Source: Prillingera fragicola
Taxonomy: Eukaryota; Basidiomycota; Tremellomycetes; Trichosporonales; Trichosporonaceae
Length of the DNA: 64,000 bases
Assembly (NCBI GenBank): GCA_002335605.1
Contig: BEDY01000006.1
Span: 372,001 to 436,000, forward strand
Reading direction: 5' to 3'
Part shown: positions 33,308-44,800 of the stretch, one piece after another
Position numbering within the stretch: the stretch's first letter is position 1
Layout of the letters: each line of letters starts with the position of its first letter
Position numbers and translations under genes: made by a program
The notes under the pieces: model-generated
The model's database searches: none
What the model was told of the DNA's origin: nothing
The model's input: only the letters and a program-made list of their open reading frames with translations

Positions 33308-34891
33308 ATGAGCGGCGTTGAAGTAAACATTCAGACCACCACCTCTCCCTACACCCAGCAGCCAGTCTGCACTCGCCCCCTCCTCACCGATGACCAGGTC
33401 GACAGCGTCATTGCCGAGGCCGTCAAGGCCCAAAAGTCCTGGCGCAAGGTGCCTCTCGAGGAGCGCATTCTGATCGCAGAGAAGTGGCTTGTACGTAACC
33501 TTGACGTTGCTTGGTTATAGGTGGAATCAGTAGGAGCTGACTTCTCAGGTCGAGTTTGAGAACGCTCGCGACCTTCTTGGCGAGGACCTTGCCCTCCAGA
33601 TGGGCCGGTACGTGTTCCCTCCCTGATCATCCTTGTCGGTCGGACTGACGCTCCAGCCCTATTTCGTCCACTGGCGGCGAGGTCAATGGCACTCTGTACC
33701 GTGCTCGTCATCTTATCAAGATTGCCAAGGAGTCTCTTTCTCCCATTCCCCAGACTTCTACAGACGACGAAGCTAACAAGCGCACGATTGTTAAGCAGCC
33801 TCTCGGTGTCGTTGTGTGAGTCACACAAGCGCGGCTGGTACTGACCTGTTAGTGCTATCACCCCCTGGAACTACCCCCATCTCTGCACGGTCAACACTGT
33901 CGTCCCTGCGCTTCTTGCCGGTAACGCCGTCATCATCAAGCCCGCTCCTCAGACCCCCGTTCCTGCCGAGCGCATGCTCTCCACCTTCCTCGCCGCCGGC
34001 CTTCCCCCCAACGTCCTCCAGGTCATCCACCTTTCTCAGGAGACTGTCCTCCAGAACCTTTGTGCCGACCCCCGTGTGGACTATATCGTCTTCACCGGCT
34101 CGGTCACTGGCGGCCGCTCGGTCCAAGAGGCCGCATCGCGCAGCAAGGGCTTCAAGGGTGTCGGTCTCGAGCTCGGTGGCAAGGACGCGGCGTACGTTCG
34201 TGAGGACGCCGACCTGGAGTACGCCGTCGCCAACCTTGTCGACGGTGCGTTCTTCAACTCGGGTCAGAGCTGCTGCGGTATCGAGCGTATTTACGTGCAC
34301 ACCAGCCTGTACGACACGTTTGTTGAGAAGTTTGTCGAGACCGCGCGCAAAGACTACAAGCTCGGTGACCCCATGGACAAGAACACCACTCTTGGTCCTG
34401 TCGTCAGTCTTGCATCTGCCCTCCGTATCCGCAAGCAGGTCTCCGACGCCGTCGCCGCTGGAGCCAAGCTCGTGCTCTCCGAGTCCGAGTTCCCTGGGGC
34501 CAAGGAAGGCACCACCCTTGTCGGTCCTCAGGTGCTTGTCAACGTCGACCACACTATGGACATTATGAAGGAAGAGACCTTTGGCCCCGCCATCGGCATC
34601 ATGAAGGTTGAGTCGGACGACGAGGCATTGGCCCTCATGAACGACTCGGCCTACGGCCTTACCGCCTCGATCTGGACCAACCCCGAGAACGAGACCAGCG
34701 TCACTGCGTTCGATGAGTTTGTCGAGGAGCTCGAGACTGGTACCGTCTACATGAACCGTGCCGACGCCCTTGACCCCGCCCTCCCCTGGGGTGGTGTCAA
34801 GGACTCTGGCCGTGGTGTCAGCTTGTCCACCCTCGGTTACGAGCACCTCACGCGCGCTAAGAGCGTGATGATGCGTGTCAAGCTTGCTTAA
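33308..34891 (+). CDS. NAD(P)-dependent aldehyde dehydrogenase
   Basis: Model join(33308-33490, 33549-33607, 33657-33815, 33853-34891), 479 residues, the usual size for a soluble ALDH. ALDHs oxidise aldehydes to acids with NAD(P). The coenzyme motif TPWNYPHLCTVNTVVPALLAGNAVIIKPAP, the general base in LELGGKDAA (E240) and the nucleophile in FNSGQSCCGIER (C274) are all present, as is the late EETFGPAIGI motif. The sequence resembles the succinate-semialdehyde/betaine-aldehyde dehydrogenase side of the superfamily, but the substrate cannot be fixed by eye. No targeting peptide or peroxisomal signal is seen; the C-terminus is MMRVKLA. Strongly C-ending codon use suggests high expression. Confidence 0.93.
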
Positions 34892-36078
34892 ATATATCAT
34901 AGAGTTGTAGTGGGTTGTGTCCAAATATGAATCGTAGCGAGATGTCACATTCATCATTTGTTGTGCAAGGGGATAAGTGTCTGGATGCAGTGACCGACTT
35001 GGAAGTGCTGCCTCTGACACGTTGTAGCTCCATTGAGGTTGTAATTATTCACTTGAGGACAGAACCCACAATCGTTTCGCCTGTCAGCGTGATGTACATT
35101 TATTGAGAAATTCATCGAGCTTCAGTGCATGACCCCCACAAGTCTCATGTTACATATCACAAGTCGGCGTGGCATTCGGTGCAGTGACGCACGTTTGGAA
35201 ATTCACTCTTCGGCAATCGTCACTTTGATGATGGTATACTGCATTGATAAATATTCCCCTAAAATGCCCTAGTTGTGTGTTTCTCTGTCTCGGTTTTCTG
35301 TGAACATGTCAGTATGAAATGCATCAGTCACGTTTCCGTACATCACCTTTGCATCTTTGGAAGTCTCCTCAAGGTTTCCACCCGGCGGCAGGAACAAGAT
35401 CGTGATGAGCAGAAGTTGAGAACCCAGCGATGAGGTGATAGAATACCTGTTGAACGTCACTCTCGACGATATGTGTTGAGCACCTCAGAGCATTGCAGTT
35501 TCGATGTCTTATTGTAACTTGCGACGTGGCACTCGAAGCAAAGCCTTCGTGATGTATTCAGTACCAAAGTCTCGGCAGTTAGTGGTGTTTTGTAGTGGAC
35601 GTTTGCTAGAATAAATCAACGATTACCGAGCGTCCTACCCCTGCCTTAGTCGTATCGAATCGTGCTCAGGAGCACGTAGAGAAGACATTTTCCAGTACAG
35701 TTAAAGGACCACCAACCGCCTCGGCGAAGCGACGGTTTTCGCGCAGTACCGAACGGAGATACGCCTAGGGACGACTCGACGCTCTGGGACGCCCGGCTGC
35801 TTAGGGGACGGAGGCGCTCGATAGTCGTCTGCTTGGCGTTCTGACCTACTCCGGCTGGGAGTTAGACGCCTGAGCATGATATATGCTGGAGACCAATGTG
35901 AACGATGTACGTTGGAGATCAAGTGACGACACCAACGTGAAGACAAGATGATCGGGCGTCTGAGTAAAGTAAACAATGAGTTTCCGTTGAGCAGCATAAC
36001 AGTGAGTGTGGCGAGGATTAGACATCATACTTGCATGACTACGCTGCTATACAAACGAGAACCGAACCATCAAACTGT
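34892..36078. other. 1.2 kb gene-free interval between two convergent genes
   Basis: The 3' ends of ALDH and HMP1 face this interval. Frames are short with no family features. The first 700 bases are AT-rich. A GC-rich block at about 35701-35850 contains an imperfect inverted repeat (GACGACT at 35770-35776 and AGTCGTC at 35823-35829) that could form a structured RNA or DNA hairpin. No tRNA could be folded. Confidence 0.4.
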
Positions 36079-36665
36079 TTACGAGTTGATGTTCATCTGG
36101 GCCTTGCCCTTCTCGCCCTGGAGGTTGCCCTGGGTCTGCTGGGCCTTGTCGCCAGTGACGGCGCCGACAACCGAGTCCTTCTTGCCCTCAATGCGGTCAC
36201 CGAGACCCTCGGCGTAGCCCTTGGCCTCAGCGGCCTTGATCTCAGCCTCGCCCTTGGCGTGGCGCTCCTTGCCGGTGGTGGTGAACGACGAAGGCTCCTG
36301 CGAGCCACCGACCGCCGAGTACGCGCCCTCAATAACGCTACCAACGGCCTGCTCGGCACTGCCGACGACAGAGTTGACCTGTAGATGTCAGTGCATGTTG
36401 ACAAGAATTGATGTGTAGATGTCGATGGAGGCAGACACAAACACACACACACAACACGAAGTTGAGTGGGGTGCCACTCTCCACGGCGCTAGTTTCACCT
36501 GACACGGGGATGTTTCACCTGGCCTGTGGCTCCCTGTGTGGGATGTGGCACCCAGCCGGATGGCCATGGGTGGCGCGGATGTGCAGAGACAGGTAGAAGG
36601 ACAGGTAGAAGGGGGTGGCAAGGGGGAAGACTCACGTTTCCGTTGAACTTGGAAGGCTCGGCCAT
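36079..36665 (-). CDS. CsbD-like protein, Hmp1 (mismatch and cruciform DNA-binding) family
   Basis: Model complement(36079-36378, 36636-36665), 109 residues. The protein is small, hydrophilic and abundant in Gly/Ala/Glu/Lys, with the CsbD signature [20 protein letters not shown] followed by [21 protein letters not shown]. In Ustilago the homologue Hmp1 was described as binding mismatched and cruciform DNA; the bacterial CsbD protein is a general-stress product, so the true role is open. Exon 1 codes for only ten residues and is followed by a 257-base intron, long for this genome. The strongly biased codons fit high expression. It is probably stress-regulated, given two CRE motifs upstream. 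Confidence 0.88.
36379..36635 (-). other. Long first intron of HMP1 with short tandem repeats
   Basis: At 257 bases it is five to seven times longer than neighbouring introns. It contains a CA run (about 36440-36453), a repeated TTTCACCTG, and two tandem copies of GACAGGTAGAAG near 36588-36611. Boundaries are GTGAGT and CTACAG on the minus strand. Confidence 0.75.
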
Positions 36666-37161
36666 TGTGATTGTTTGTGTGGTGTTGCTGGAGAGAGTGT
36701 AAGCCGCTGCCGACAATCCTGGCCCGCGAGACCACTTACTGGTAGTTTGGTAGTAGTGGAAGAGTAGTTGGGGGATGAGGAATAGAACAGCAACTAGTCT
36801 GGGCTTTATATTAAGAGCCAAATGTCGAGAATGCGTGTCCAGCACGATGGTGGCCATAGCCGCCAGCAGCGGGACGAGGTGGGATGGGCGTAATGACGTC
36901 AGAAACTGCCAACGCACTGACGTCACATAAACATTGGGCAGATCGCACCGTCCCGGAACTCAGCCGCCCTGCATGGAAGCCCACAGAGGCTTCAGGGGCG
37001 CGTTCTGATTGGCCACAGTAGCCGCTAAGGTTGCAGACATGCATCCATTTATAGTTTATCCGCACGTGACGTTGCCCATCTTTGACTTTGCCGCGAAGCC
37101 GGTCGTGCCGAACTTTGTCCGCTTGTCACGTCCGTCGTCGTCCATCTTTCACTTCGTCATC
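36666..37161. promoter_or_regulatory. Divergent promoter of HMP1 and the HD-domain gene: two CREs, TATA box, 5' UTR intron, CACGTG
   Basis: On the HMP1 side, a probable 52-base 5' untranslated intron lies at 36688-36739 (GTAAGT...CTCCAG) and a TATAAA box (minus strand) at 36805-36810. Two perfect CRE palindromes TGACGTCA lie at 36894-36901 and 36918-36925. On the other side, CACGTG at 37063-37068 lies about 95 bases before the HD gene start. CRE sites bind Atf1/Sko1-type bZIP factors under the stress MAP kinase in fungi; that this holds here is inference. Confidence 0.65.
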
Positions 37162-38010
37162 ATGGCAGACGCGAAGTCAAATGTCAACAGTCCCGATGAC
37201 GGTAACCGCGCGGCCCCCGTCTCGGCCCCCCCAAGCGCGCTGATTCGACGCGTAGAGGAACACGTCAAGAAGCACATGGCCCGGTAAGTTCCATGAGCGC
37301 CATCCCGCTGACGCGTAGCTATGACCCGTCGCACGATTGGGCTCACGTCGACCGCGTCCGCCGCACGGCTATGCGCATCGCGGGGACTTCGTCTGACGTC
37401 GACCTGGTCGTGGTCGAGCTGGCTGCTCTGATGCACGACCTTGCTGATGGTGAGCCTGACTCGGAGTCACACTGACCATGCAGCAAAGTACACTGCCGAC
37501 CTGCAGCTGTCAGAGGTAGCCGCAGAGCTCCTTCATGGGCAAGTGTCTCCAGCACAGATCGACCTGATCCTGCGCATCATCCCCTCAGTGTCCTACTCGT
37601 CAGAGATGAAGATGCGCGCGGCCGGCCAGTGGTCGAGCTGGCAGGACGGCTGTCTCGAGCTGCACGCTGTGCAGGACGCGGATCGTCTTGATGCCGTTGG
37701 CGCGGTCGGTGTGCTCCGGTGCGCCGCATTTTCAGGCGCTCGCGGCCGTTATCTCATTGAAGACGCGCCTGGCGCTGGTGCCGGGTGCGAGGGCCACTTT
37801 TACGAAAAGCTCTTGAACGTAAAGGATTACATGAAGGTGAGTCTTGCCTGTGCATACATACGGCGCTGATGAAACAGACCGCGTTTGGCAAGCAGGAAGC
37901 TGAGCGCAGGCAGGAGACGGTGAGTTGAAACCATCAGAGCGACTCTTACCAAGCAGATGACCGCCTTTCTCGCGGCCCTGGATAAGGAGCGCGAAATGTG
38001 GACCGCTTAG
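37162..38010 (+). CDS. HD-domain metal-dependent phosphohydrolase
   Basis: Model join(37162-37283, 37319-37449, 37484-37836, 37878-37919, 37957-38010), 233 residues. HD proteins use a His/Asp metal site to cleave phosphate esters, often of nucleotides. The metal ligands are visible as SHDWAHVDRV (H46/H50 region) and the core HD pair in ALMHDLAD (H80, D81), with a late DADRLDAVGA motif supplying the last Asp. This is the stand-alone YedJ/YpgQ-like family (about 210-240 residues), whose members hydrolyse nucleoside di- or triphosphates in bacteria; the fungal substrate is not known to me. It is convergent with the GCLM gene. Confidence 0.88.
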
Positions 38011-38194
38011 TCAGGTCCTCCAGATCACCAGGCCCAGGTCGGCCCATCCCCGATATCGTCGTGCGCATGCGCACCTGCGCGTACTGTTTACGCAACCCAC
38101 ATGACATAGCATGCTTGTAGCTTGTAGCAATTAAGCCATTCATCCAGTATTCCTCATTGTGAAACAGGACGATTGGAACATGTTCCACACAGAC

Positions 38195-39141
38195 CTATGC
38201 AAAGGCGGCAGAGATAATGTAGCCCTTGTCTTTGACAATGTTGCGTGTCCGCGAGACGACATTGTACTGCGGGTGGTGAGCTGTGCAAAGCAGGAGGCTA
38301 CCCACCATCAACACCCATTGCACGCTAACACTGGGCTGGGCATCGCTGTACGACTTTCCGTCCTGAGCGACGGGGATGAGGGGCGCCTTCTGGGCAGAAG
38401 GAAGAAGCTTTGAGAGCGTAGGCTGGAACTCGTTGAGCAAGTTGTGCAGCTCGGCTGCAGGCAACGGGTCTGGCATTAGCTCCATCCGCAGGGGATCAAA
38501 CTCACCACATCCGGCACCGTCTCCACCTGCCCAGAGCAAAATGCCCTTTACCTTTGCAAACTCTGCCAGCACCTTGGGCAGCATTCCATTGTCAGGCAAC
38601 GAGATCTCGTTGACGTAGGGAGGGCCAATGTCGCACAGCTGCGCCAAACGGTCCTCGTCGAGGTTCATCGTTCCCCAGTGCTTGACATTACCGACCTGGC
38701 CGCTAGACAGTGTCCTCCACACATCGACCCACTCCTGTGCTGCACGTGTCAGCATCCTGCTTACCACAGCCCAGACCTACCACTGGCACCACTAGGCAAC
38801 CCCACCAAGACGACATCCACGGCTGACAAGCCCTTGTACTCGGCCACAGCGTTGAGCGCCTCCTCGATCGCCTGCACCGGCGCAGCCCCACCAGGGACCT
38901 GCACCTTGACGGTGACTTCGTAGTCCTCGGGTGCCAACGCGTGCTTGGACAGCGTCCCGGGCTGCGGGATGACCAGGGCGTCGCTGCCAGTGTCGTACAG
39001 AGCCGACGGAGGGGTGGAGTCGAGCGCAGAGTGGAGGGAACGGTGGATGAGCGGGGGGAGAGTGAGGGTGGGCTGTTCCGGCCGCGGGTAGCGCACGGCC
39101 AGTGGCGCCTGCGAGCCGCTAAACAGGAGAAGACGAGTCAT
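38195..39141 (-). CDS. Glutamate-cysteine ligase modifier subunit (GCLM-like)
   Basis: Model complement(38195-38266, 38306-38469, 38506-38739, 38781-39141), 276 residues, the same size as human GCLM (274). The modifier subunit binds the catalytic GCL subunit and raises its affinity for glutamate in the first step of glutathione synthesis. It has an aldo-keto-reductase-like fold without catalysis: VDVVLVGLPSG, then a GTMNLDEDRLAQL segment like the AKR 'GxSN' strand, and the C-terminal signature QWVLMYNVVSRTRNIVKDKGY. The two last introns (36 and 39 bases) are multiples of three and open, but removing them restores the family's W-V-x-x-Y junction. Assignment rests mainly on the C-terminal motif and overall length. 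Confidence 0.8.
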
Positions 39142-39345
39142 TAGTCGTTGCGATGTGGGTTCTGGATCAATGTCGACAAGTGCAATGTCGGTAGGGTAGT
39201 GGGTTGTTGGGCTGCCCCGGTCCGCACTCGGCAATCCCCGGAAAAGCCTCCGTTCCTGATAGCGTGATCATCAAAATGGCCGTTGACATTGACTCGTACA
39301 ACACAACTGACAAGATGTATAACAAGTGACAAGATGTATATAAAA

Positions 39346-40937
39346 TTAATGGCTAGGGGTCTGAGGCCCAAAGTCGACAGTAGGAGTCCCCCAGGGTACT
39401 ACAGGCTCGTCTCCAAACCTCGTGTCACGGTAGCGCTCCGTACCCAGCATTGTCCGCGAGCCAGGAGTAGCCACCGCACTCGGCGATCGGTGAGACAAGC
39501 CATTCAACGCCACGTCCATGTACTCGCGACCAGGCGAGGACATTACCACGTTGCCCGCCCTTCTCGGAAACGCGGATCCCCGGTGTGGGAGCGGAGTATA
39601 GCTAAAATTGTCGCCACCTATGGACGGCGATGGACTCAACGCCGGGGGAGTAGCTGTGGATTGCTCGCCCGTAAGAGCGGGGCCGAAAACGGTCGTCGTC
39701 GCTGGAGCAGAGCCTGGACCTTCATGATCCGTATCCGGGTCCGAGTCGGTGATCGTGCTTAGCGCTTTGGAGGCCAACTGAGAAGCCCTCGCTGACCGAC
39801 GATCCGAAGGTTCAGGTCGGTGAGGTGAAGGCACCTCGGGACGAATGAAATGAGCCCGGCGGCTTGCTGCCGGACTCGGAGTCTCGCCTTGCGAAGACGC
39901 TGGTCCGTGACGAATCACTTCTGGAGTCGCTGTTGCATCCGATGCCGCGCTTCCAGACACGGGCGTCCGAGGATTAGCGCTGCCAGCCAAGACCGAATCG
40001 GACGGCAGAGGGAGCTGGCCAGGCTGCGGTGTCCGAGGGGACGCCGGGTCCAGGAGAGCAATTCGCTGGCGTTTCGCATCAAAAACAACAGCCGTATCGG
40101 CTGGTGTGGGCAGTTTACGTTTACTGCTACTAGCCACAGCCGAGGATGTCGCAGCATCGCTGATATGTTAGCTGCCGCAACTGTTTCCGCCTCTTGTCAC
40201 TTACCGAGGATGCGATGCCCATGCGTCTCGTAGCTGGGCCCACTGAAGATCCAGCTGCTGCTCACGCAACTGCAAAGCAGCCTCACGCTGCTCCAGTTGT
40301 TGGGTAAAGTAATTTAGCCTGGCCTCAAGCTTGGATTCCAGCTCATCGTGCCGCTTCTCCAGAGTGGCAACTGTCTCCTTGAGTCTTGCAACGTCTTGGT
40401 TCACAGAGACCGCCTCGACAGCTTTCTCGTTAGGACGCTGGGGCATTGTGCTGGGCTTATCTGCGGAGGAAGGCCGTTCTGCAGTGGCGACTTCGGCGGT
40501 GGCAACAGGCACCACGGAAGGAGCAGCAGACCCAGAAGCCGAGGTAGAGCTACTGGCAGTAGCAGCAGAGGCAGCCTCACTCGTCACTTGCTCAGGAGCA
40601 TTGCGGGGACGAGAGATACCCCCGGTGGCGCGCATCTTGACATTCTTGCCAGGAATCGAGTGTAGCGGCCGAGGAGGGGGTAGCCGTCCCGGAGGACGAG
40701 GAGGCCGGAACCGTGGGGCCTCTGGTTTAGGTGGGGCGAGATATGCTGGTGAGACAAAGTAGTCGGCCAGGATATCTATCAAGGCGTCAGACTTGGCATT
40801 GGCTCCCTTGATATCATAGGTCTGGGGAAGACGTCAGTTAATGCCAAATGTTCAGCACTCACCTTGCAGAGACGCTGCAAGTCTGCACGACGCAGACCTT
40901 GTAGTTCCTCTCGTGTATATGCACGAGTCTTCGGCAT
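39346..40937 (-). CDS. SAP-domain protein with coiled coil
   Basis: Model complement(39346-40159, 40205-40821, 40863-40937), 501 residues. A SAP motif, a helix-extended loop-helix DNA-binding element, occupies residues about 6-48 (TREELQGLRRADLQRLCK then YDIKGANAKSDALIDILADYF), split by intron 1. A Pro/Arg-rich segment, an Ala/Ser/Thr/Val-rich segment and a clear heptad coiled coil (about 170-228, LKETVATLEKRHDELESKLE) follow. The C-terminal half is Ser/Pro/Thr-rich and disordered. A nuclear or chromatin role is likely from the SAP motif, but no orthologue with known function is recognised. It is divergent from RIM15. Confidence 0.85.
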
Positions 40938-41800
40938 TGCTAGAAGACTGGCAGAGGGTGTGGACGGTTGAGTAAAGGCCGTGTTGTGGGGTGGTGAGGT
41001 TGGATGAATGTTTTGTTTTGACCAGACAGGCAAGATCACGTTTACTGGTACCGAACGGGATCAAATTTCAGGAACGGCCCCTGCATCTGTGTCCGTCCAT
41101 CTGCAGTCATCTGCAGTCAAAACGGAATATTCCTGCTCGGCATTGGGCGAGTTCGGCCGCGGAATAGCACTTGAAGCAGCATGGCACACGATCCAGTTCA
41201 TTACGTAACACCGAGATGACCCACCCTGCGAGAGAGTCATACCCCACTATGCACTATGCACAGTGGCCACTAGCGTTCCTGCACACTGGCGGCTGCTCCT
41301 CCGCCGGCTGCCCTCCCCCACCGCCGCTGTACTGTACGCTGAGAGAGAGTGTGTGGCCTGGCCAGTCAAGCCCTGTTGCTCCCTGTCGCAGATCCAAGCG
41401 GCGCTGGTCACGACCTTTCCAAAGCTCCTGCCACCAGTGTCGTCTCCCCCATTATTCTTTCGCGTCCCGTCTCCCTCCACCGCTGTAGTCGTCTCGCTTC
41501 AAGGACTCTGTTGTTCATCATCATCCGACTGGCTCGCCTGCTTTCATCGTTCGTCGCCATCCAGTGTGGACGCATAATCCCTCCATCTTGGCCGATTCAC
41601 CGAGTCACCAGAGCTGCGGTATCACCGTTCGCCGTCGGCATGCTCTGAGTGGGCACCCACTTGCCTCGCGAGTGGTCCTTCACGTAGCCAAAGGTTGTGA
41701 GTAGCTCGACGCGCCGAAACCCCTTGCTAACCGTTCACAGCTGAATCACATCGCGACAGCACCTTCCTATCCGGCTTGGTCACTCGCTATCTTTAGTATA
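40938..41800. promoter_or_regulatory. Divergent promoter and 5' leader region of the SAP gene and RIM15, with a 5' UTR intron
   Basis: 863 bases without a coding gene. Near RIM15 a typical intron (GTGAGT at 41697 to TTCACAG at 41740, with GCTAACC branch) sits 60 bases before the start codon, so the RIM15 leader is probably spliced. A repeated CATCTGCAGTCA unit occurs at about 41098-41118. No TATA box is convincing. Confidence 0.5.
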
Positions 41801-44800
41801 ATGTCGGGCGGCGACATTTTCTACCTCGACGAGGAAGGGGACAAGGACCTGTTCTCGCCTTCGTCATCCCAAACCTCTTCTAGCTCACAACAGGCGACCT
41901 CGGTATCGCCACCAGCTCCCTCCTCGACTCTCCAAATCCCTGCACAACCCACGCCCCAGATATCGCAACCGTTTGGTCGCAAGTCGGGCGTGTTTGCCGC
42001 AACTCCATCCTTTCCCTCGCCTCTTGCTCAGGCAATCACCGTACCCTCACACTCTGACTCATCGTCTACTGCGTCCTCGACCCAGTCGTCTCCGCACGTC
42101 TCCGATGACGAGCAGGACATGCAACCGCTGGATCCCGGAATCCCTCCGCGCAGGGCAGGGTCCTCGGCCTCCAAAGCCCGATCTGCCAGCTCTCCGAGCG
42201 AGTCGACCAGTCCTTCCTCGTCTCGAAGATCACTGTCCCGACCCTCAAGTCCATCCCAAGGTCGCCAAGCTCTGACTCCTGGTGCATTGTTGATGAACCG
42301 CGTTAAACGATCAGGCAGCGCATCCATGCTCTCCGGCCCACCGTCCGTGTCACTCAAGTCTTCCCCACCGCACAAGGAAGCGTCCAAGACATGGAGGGAT
42401 ACTTCGCCGAACCGATCACGGCAGGGCAGTACAAGCGGCTCCAGTGGCAGGGGCGCACTCTCAGAAACCAATGCAGGAGGATCCAGTCCATTGGCGTTCG
42501 GTAGCCCAGAGTTGGAACCTGCAAGCGATCCCATCATCGCTCCTCGTCCCATATCCATGGTGTCCCCTTCATCGTCAAAGGATCGAGACGGCAATATTCT
42601 TGGCCTCGGCTGGGCAGCAAACTGGGAAGGTCCCGGCAAAGACAAGGGCAAAGGCAGGGATAGCACGCGGTCGTCTAGTCCCAAGAAGGAGCTTGCTGCG
42701 CCAATTGCCATGGCTGGCGGGACACCCCGACAACGCCGAGCGTCAGAGTTCTTGCGGCCATCATCCATGGACCTCCGCAAGCTCCCGCCCCCATCGCTAG
42801 CAATGGGCGGACGTGGGTTTGGCGGCTCGGGCGTTCCTACCCTCTCTGCATCGGCGTCTATGATCTCGCCTCTCAACCCTTTGCCGTCTCCTTGGTCAGA
42901 GGAACCCTCCAGCCTGTCTAGCAGCATGATAAACGAGTTGTCTAGCTCTGCTACGTCATCGAGCGGACCCATACGCCTAAACCGCGTGCCGACGAGCGTT
43001 CGCCTGGCCGCAGACTTGATCAAGAACTCTCAGACGCCACCCCTGCCGCAGATAGAGAGCTCTAGTGCTACCTCATCTGCCTCGATGCCGACGCCCAACC
43101 CCTCGCCAGCTGACAACGAGGTCCAGTTGGATCAGCGCAAGAACATTCTCGGTCCCACCGCATCCCTGCCAGTAGGAGCGCTGAGTGCTTCGCTGTCAAA
43201 CGCCACAGCCCGGTGGAGCTTTGCAGACAATGCCGAGCCGTCACATCGTGCAATTGTCCCTTCTCCCTCCCCAGGTGCTACGTTTGCCGCCCCCGCTCTC
43301 CTCTCACCATCACCATCGGTCACCTCCGAGCCCGCAGGAGACCTCTTGTCAACAAGCCGTCACCGCCGCACAAGATCGTCGCTTTATGATGCTCAGTCAA
43401 CGCAGTCTGGACCCGCCACGGGGTCCTCTCACAGTACAACGTTTTCACCGAACTCTATGGACGGTGCCTCGTTGCCCGACGATGCGTCAACGACCAGTGG
43501 CGGTACAGGATATGATGTCGCCACCCGCAGCAACCGGCGCAGCGCCTTTGATGGACCTGGCGTTCCACCACGTGAATCAAGGTTACGCTCGGTGGCCCAG
43601 CGCGGCGGCCTGGCAATGGATTTGGCTGGTGTTTCCTCGGTTGCAGGCGACGCTGCCAGCCATGCGTCCATGATCATTCAAAGTCGACAAGCAAAGGTTC
43701 AGCGATGGGGACCTCGCAATTCCGTATGTGTGCTAAAAGTTACTAGCGCTAACGTCACTAGTTTTCCGGCTCCATGTCTCACGGCCCGAGCGGCCTTAGT
43801 GCTTCCTTTGTCGATAGGTCGATGCCAATTCCCCCGAGGCACTCCGAGAATGAGCCCTCGTCAGGATTCCAGGCGGGGTCAATAAATCTCGGAGGCCTGT
43901 TGTCCAGACAGTCGGAGGAGGACAAGCCCCGCCTCGGTGGCTTGCAGCACCCCCGCTCCCCAGATGACTCTGCCACAGCAGCGTACAACAGCATGCGCAT
44001 GGAGAGACAAGGATCGGCAACCGGCACGGTGGGCGGCATCGAGTGGGTCGACTGGTATGACTGCTACAAGGCCTACAAGGCCGAGAAGATCAGGGCCGAG
44101 ACCAAGGCGGCCAGCGAACGCGCTGGTCCTTCCGCCTCGACGAGCCAACTTCCGTCACCAGTTGCCGAGCGTGATGCTGGCAAACAGGACACTCTTCATG
44201 CACTTGCTCAGAGTGACCTCACGCTCACACCCGTCACGTCCCGGGATGATTTAACCTCGCATACCTCGCACACCTCACACGCCTCGCACTCTGGGTCTCT
44301 TCCGTTCAGGCGCCGGAGTCTCTCGATCCGCTCAAACCGATCGAATGTGGACCACAAGATATCGCCAAACCCCAAGCGCTCAAGCGTGCTCGAGCGACCG
44401 CGCCAATCATCTGGAGGCTCGACCAAGTCCAACTCGACCGAAGCGTTGAAGCGCAAGAAGAATCTTGTGACCAAGATGGAAGGGTGGTGGACTGCTGTGA
44501 AGAGCAACTTTACTCCAGAGCCGTCAGCAATGGACCCGCCGCAGCGCAACGCCCACTCCACACTGTATCCTCACGCTCGAGTGCCCTCAGCGCCTCAAAG
44601 CCGTAGAGGCAGCGAGAAGTCGGCTGCGATGCTCCTTCCTCCGGAGCCAGTGCGCAGAACGTCGTCAAGCTCTGGCCGTGGCATTCGCCCAGCCGCATCG
44701 CACATGGAACTGCGTGGCGTGAGTGACTCGTATCCGTCGACGTTTGGTTCGGCTCGAAACGGCGCGTTTGCGCCAATGTCCGCAGCAACCGCATCTGTGT

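Noticed and set aside
32851..33330. GATA-type zinc finger on the minus strand (a CTDC pair and an LPTLWKK segment)
   Set aside because: The pieces lie in different frames and no donor-acceptor pair joins them; a second CxxC pair in the right place is missing.
33821..35020. 399-codon minus-strand open frame
   Set aside because: Shadow of the strongly codon-biased ALDH gene; low-entropy third positions keep the opposite frame open.
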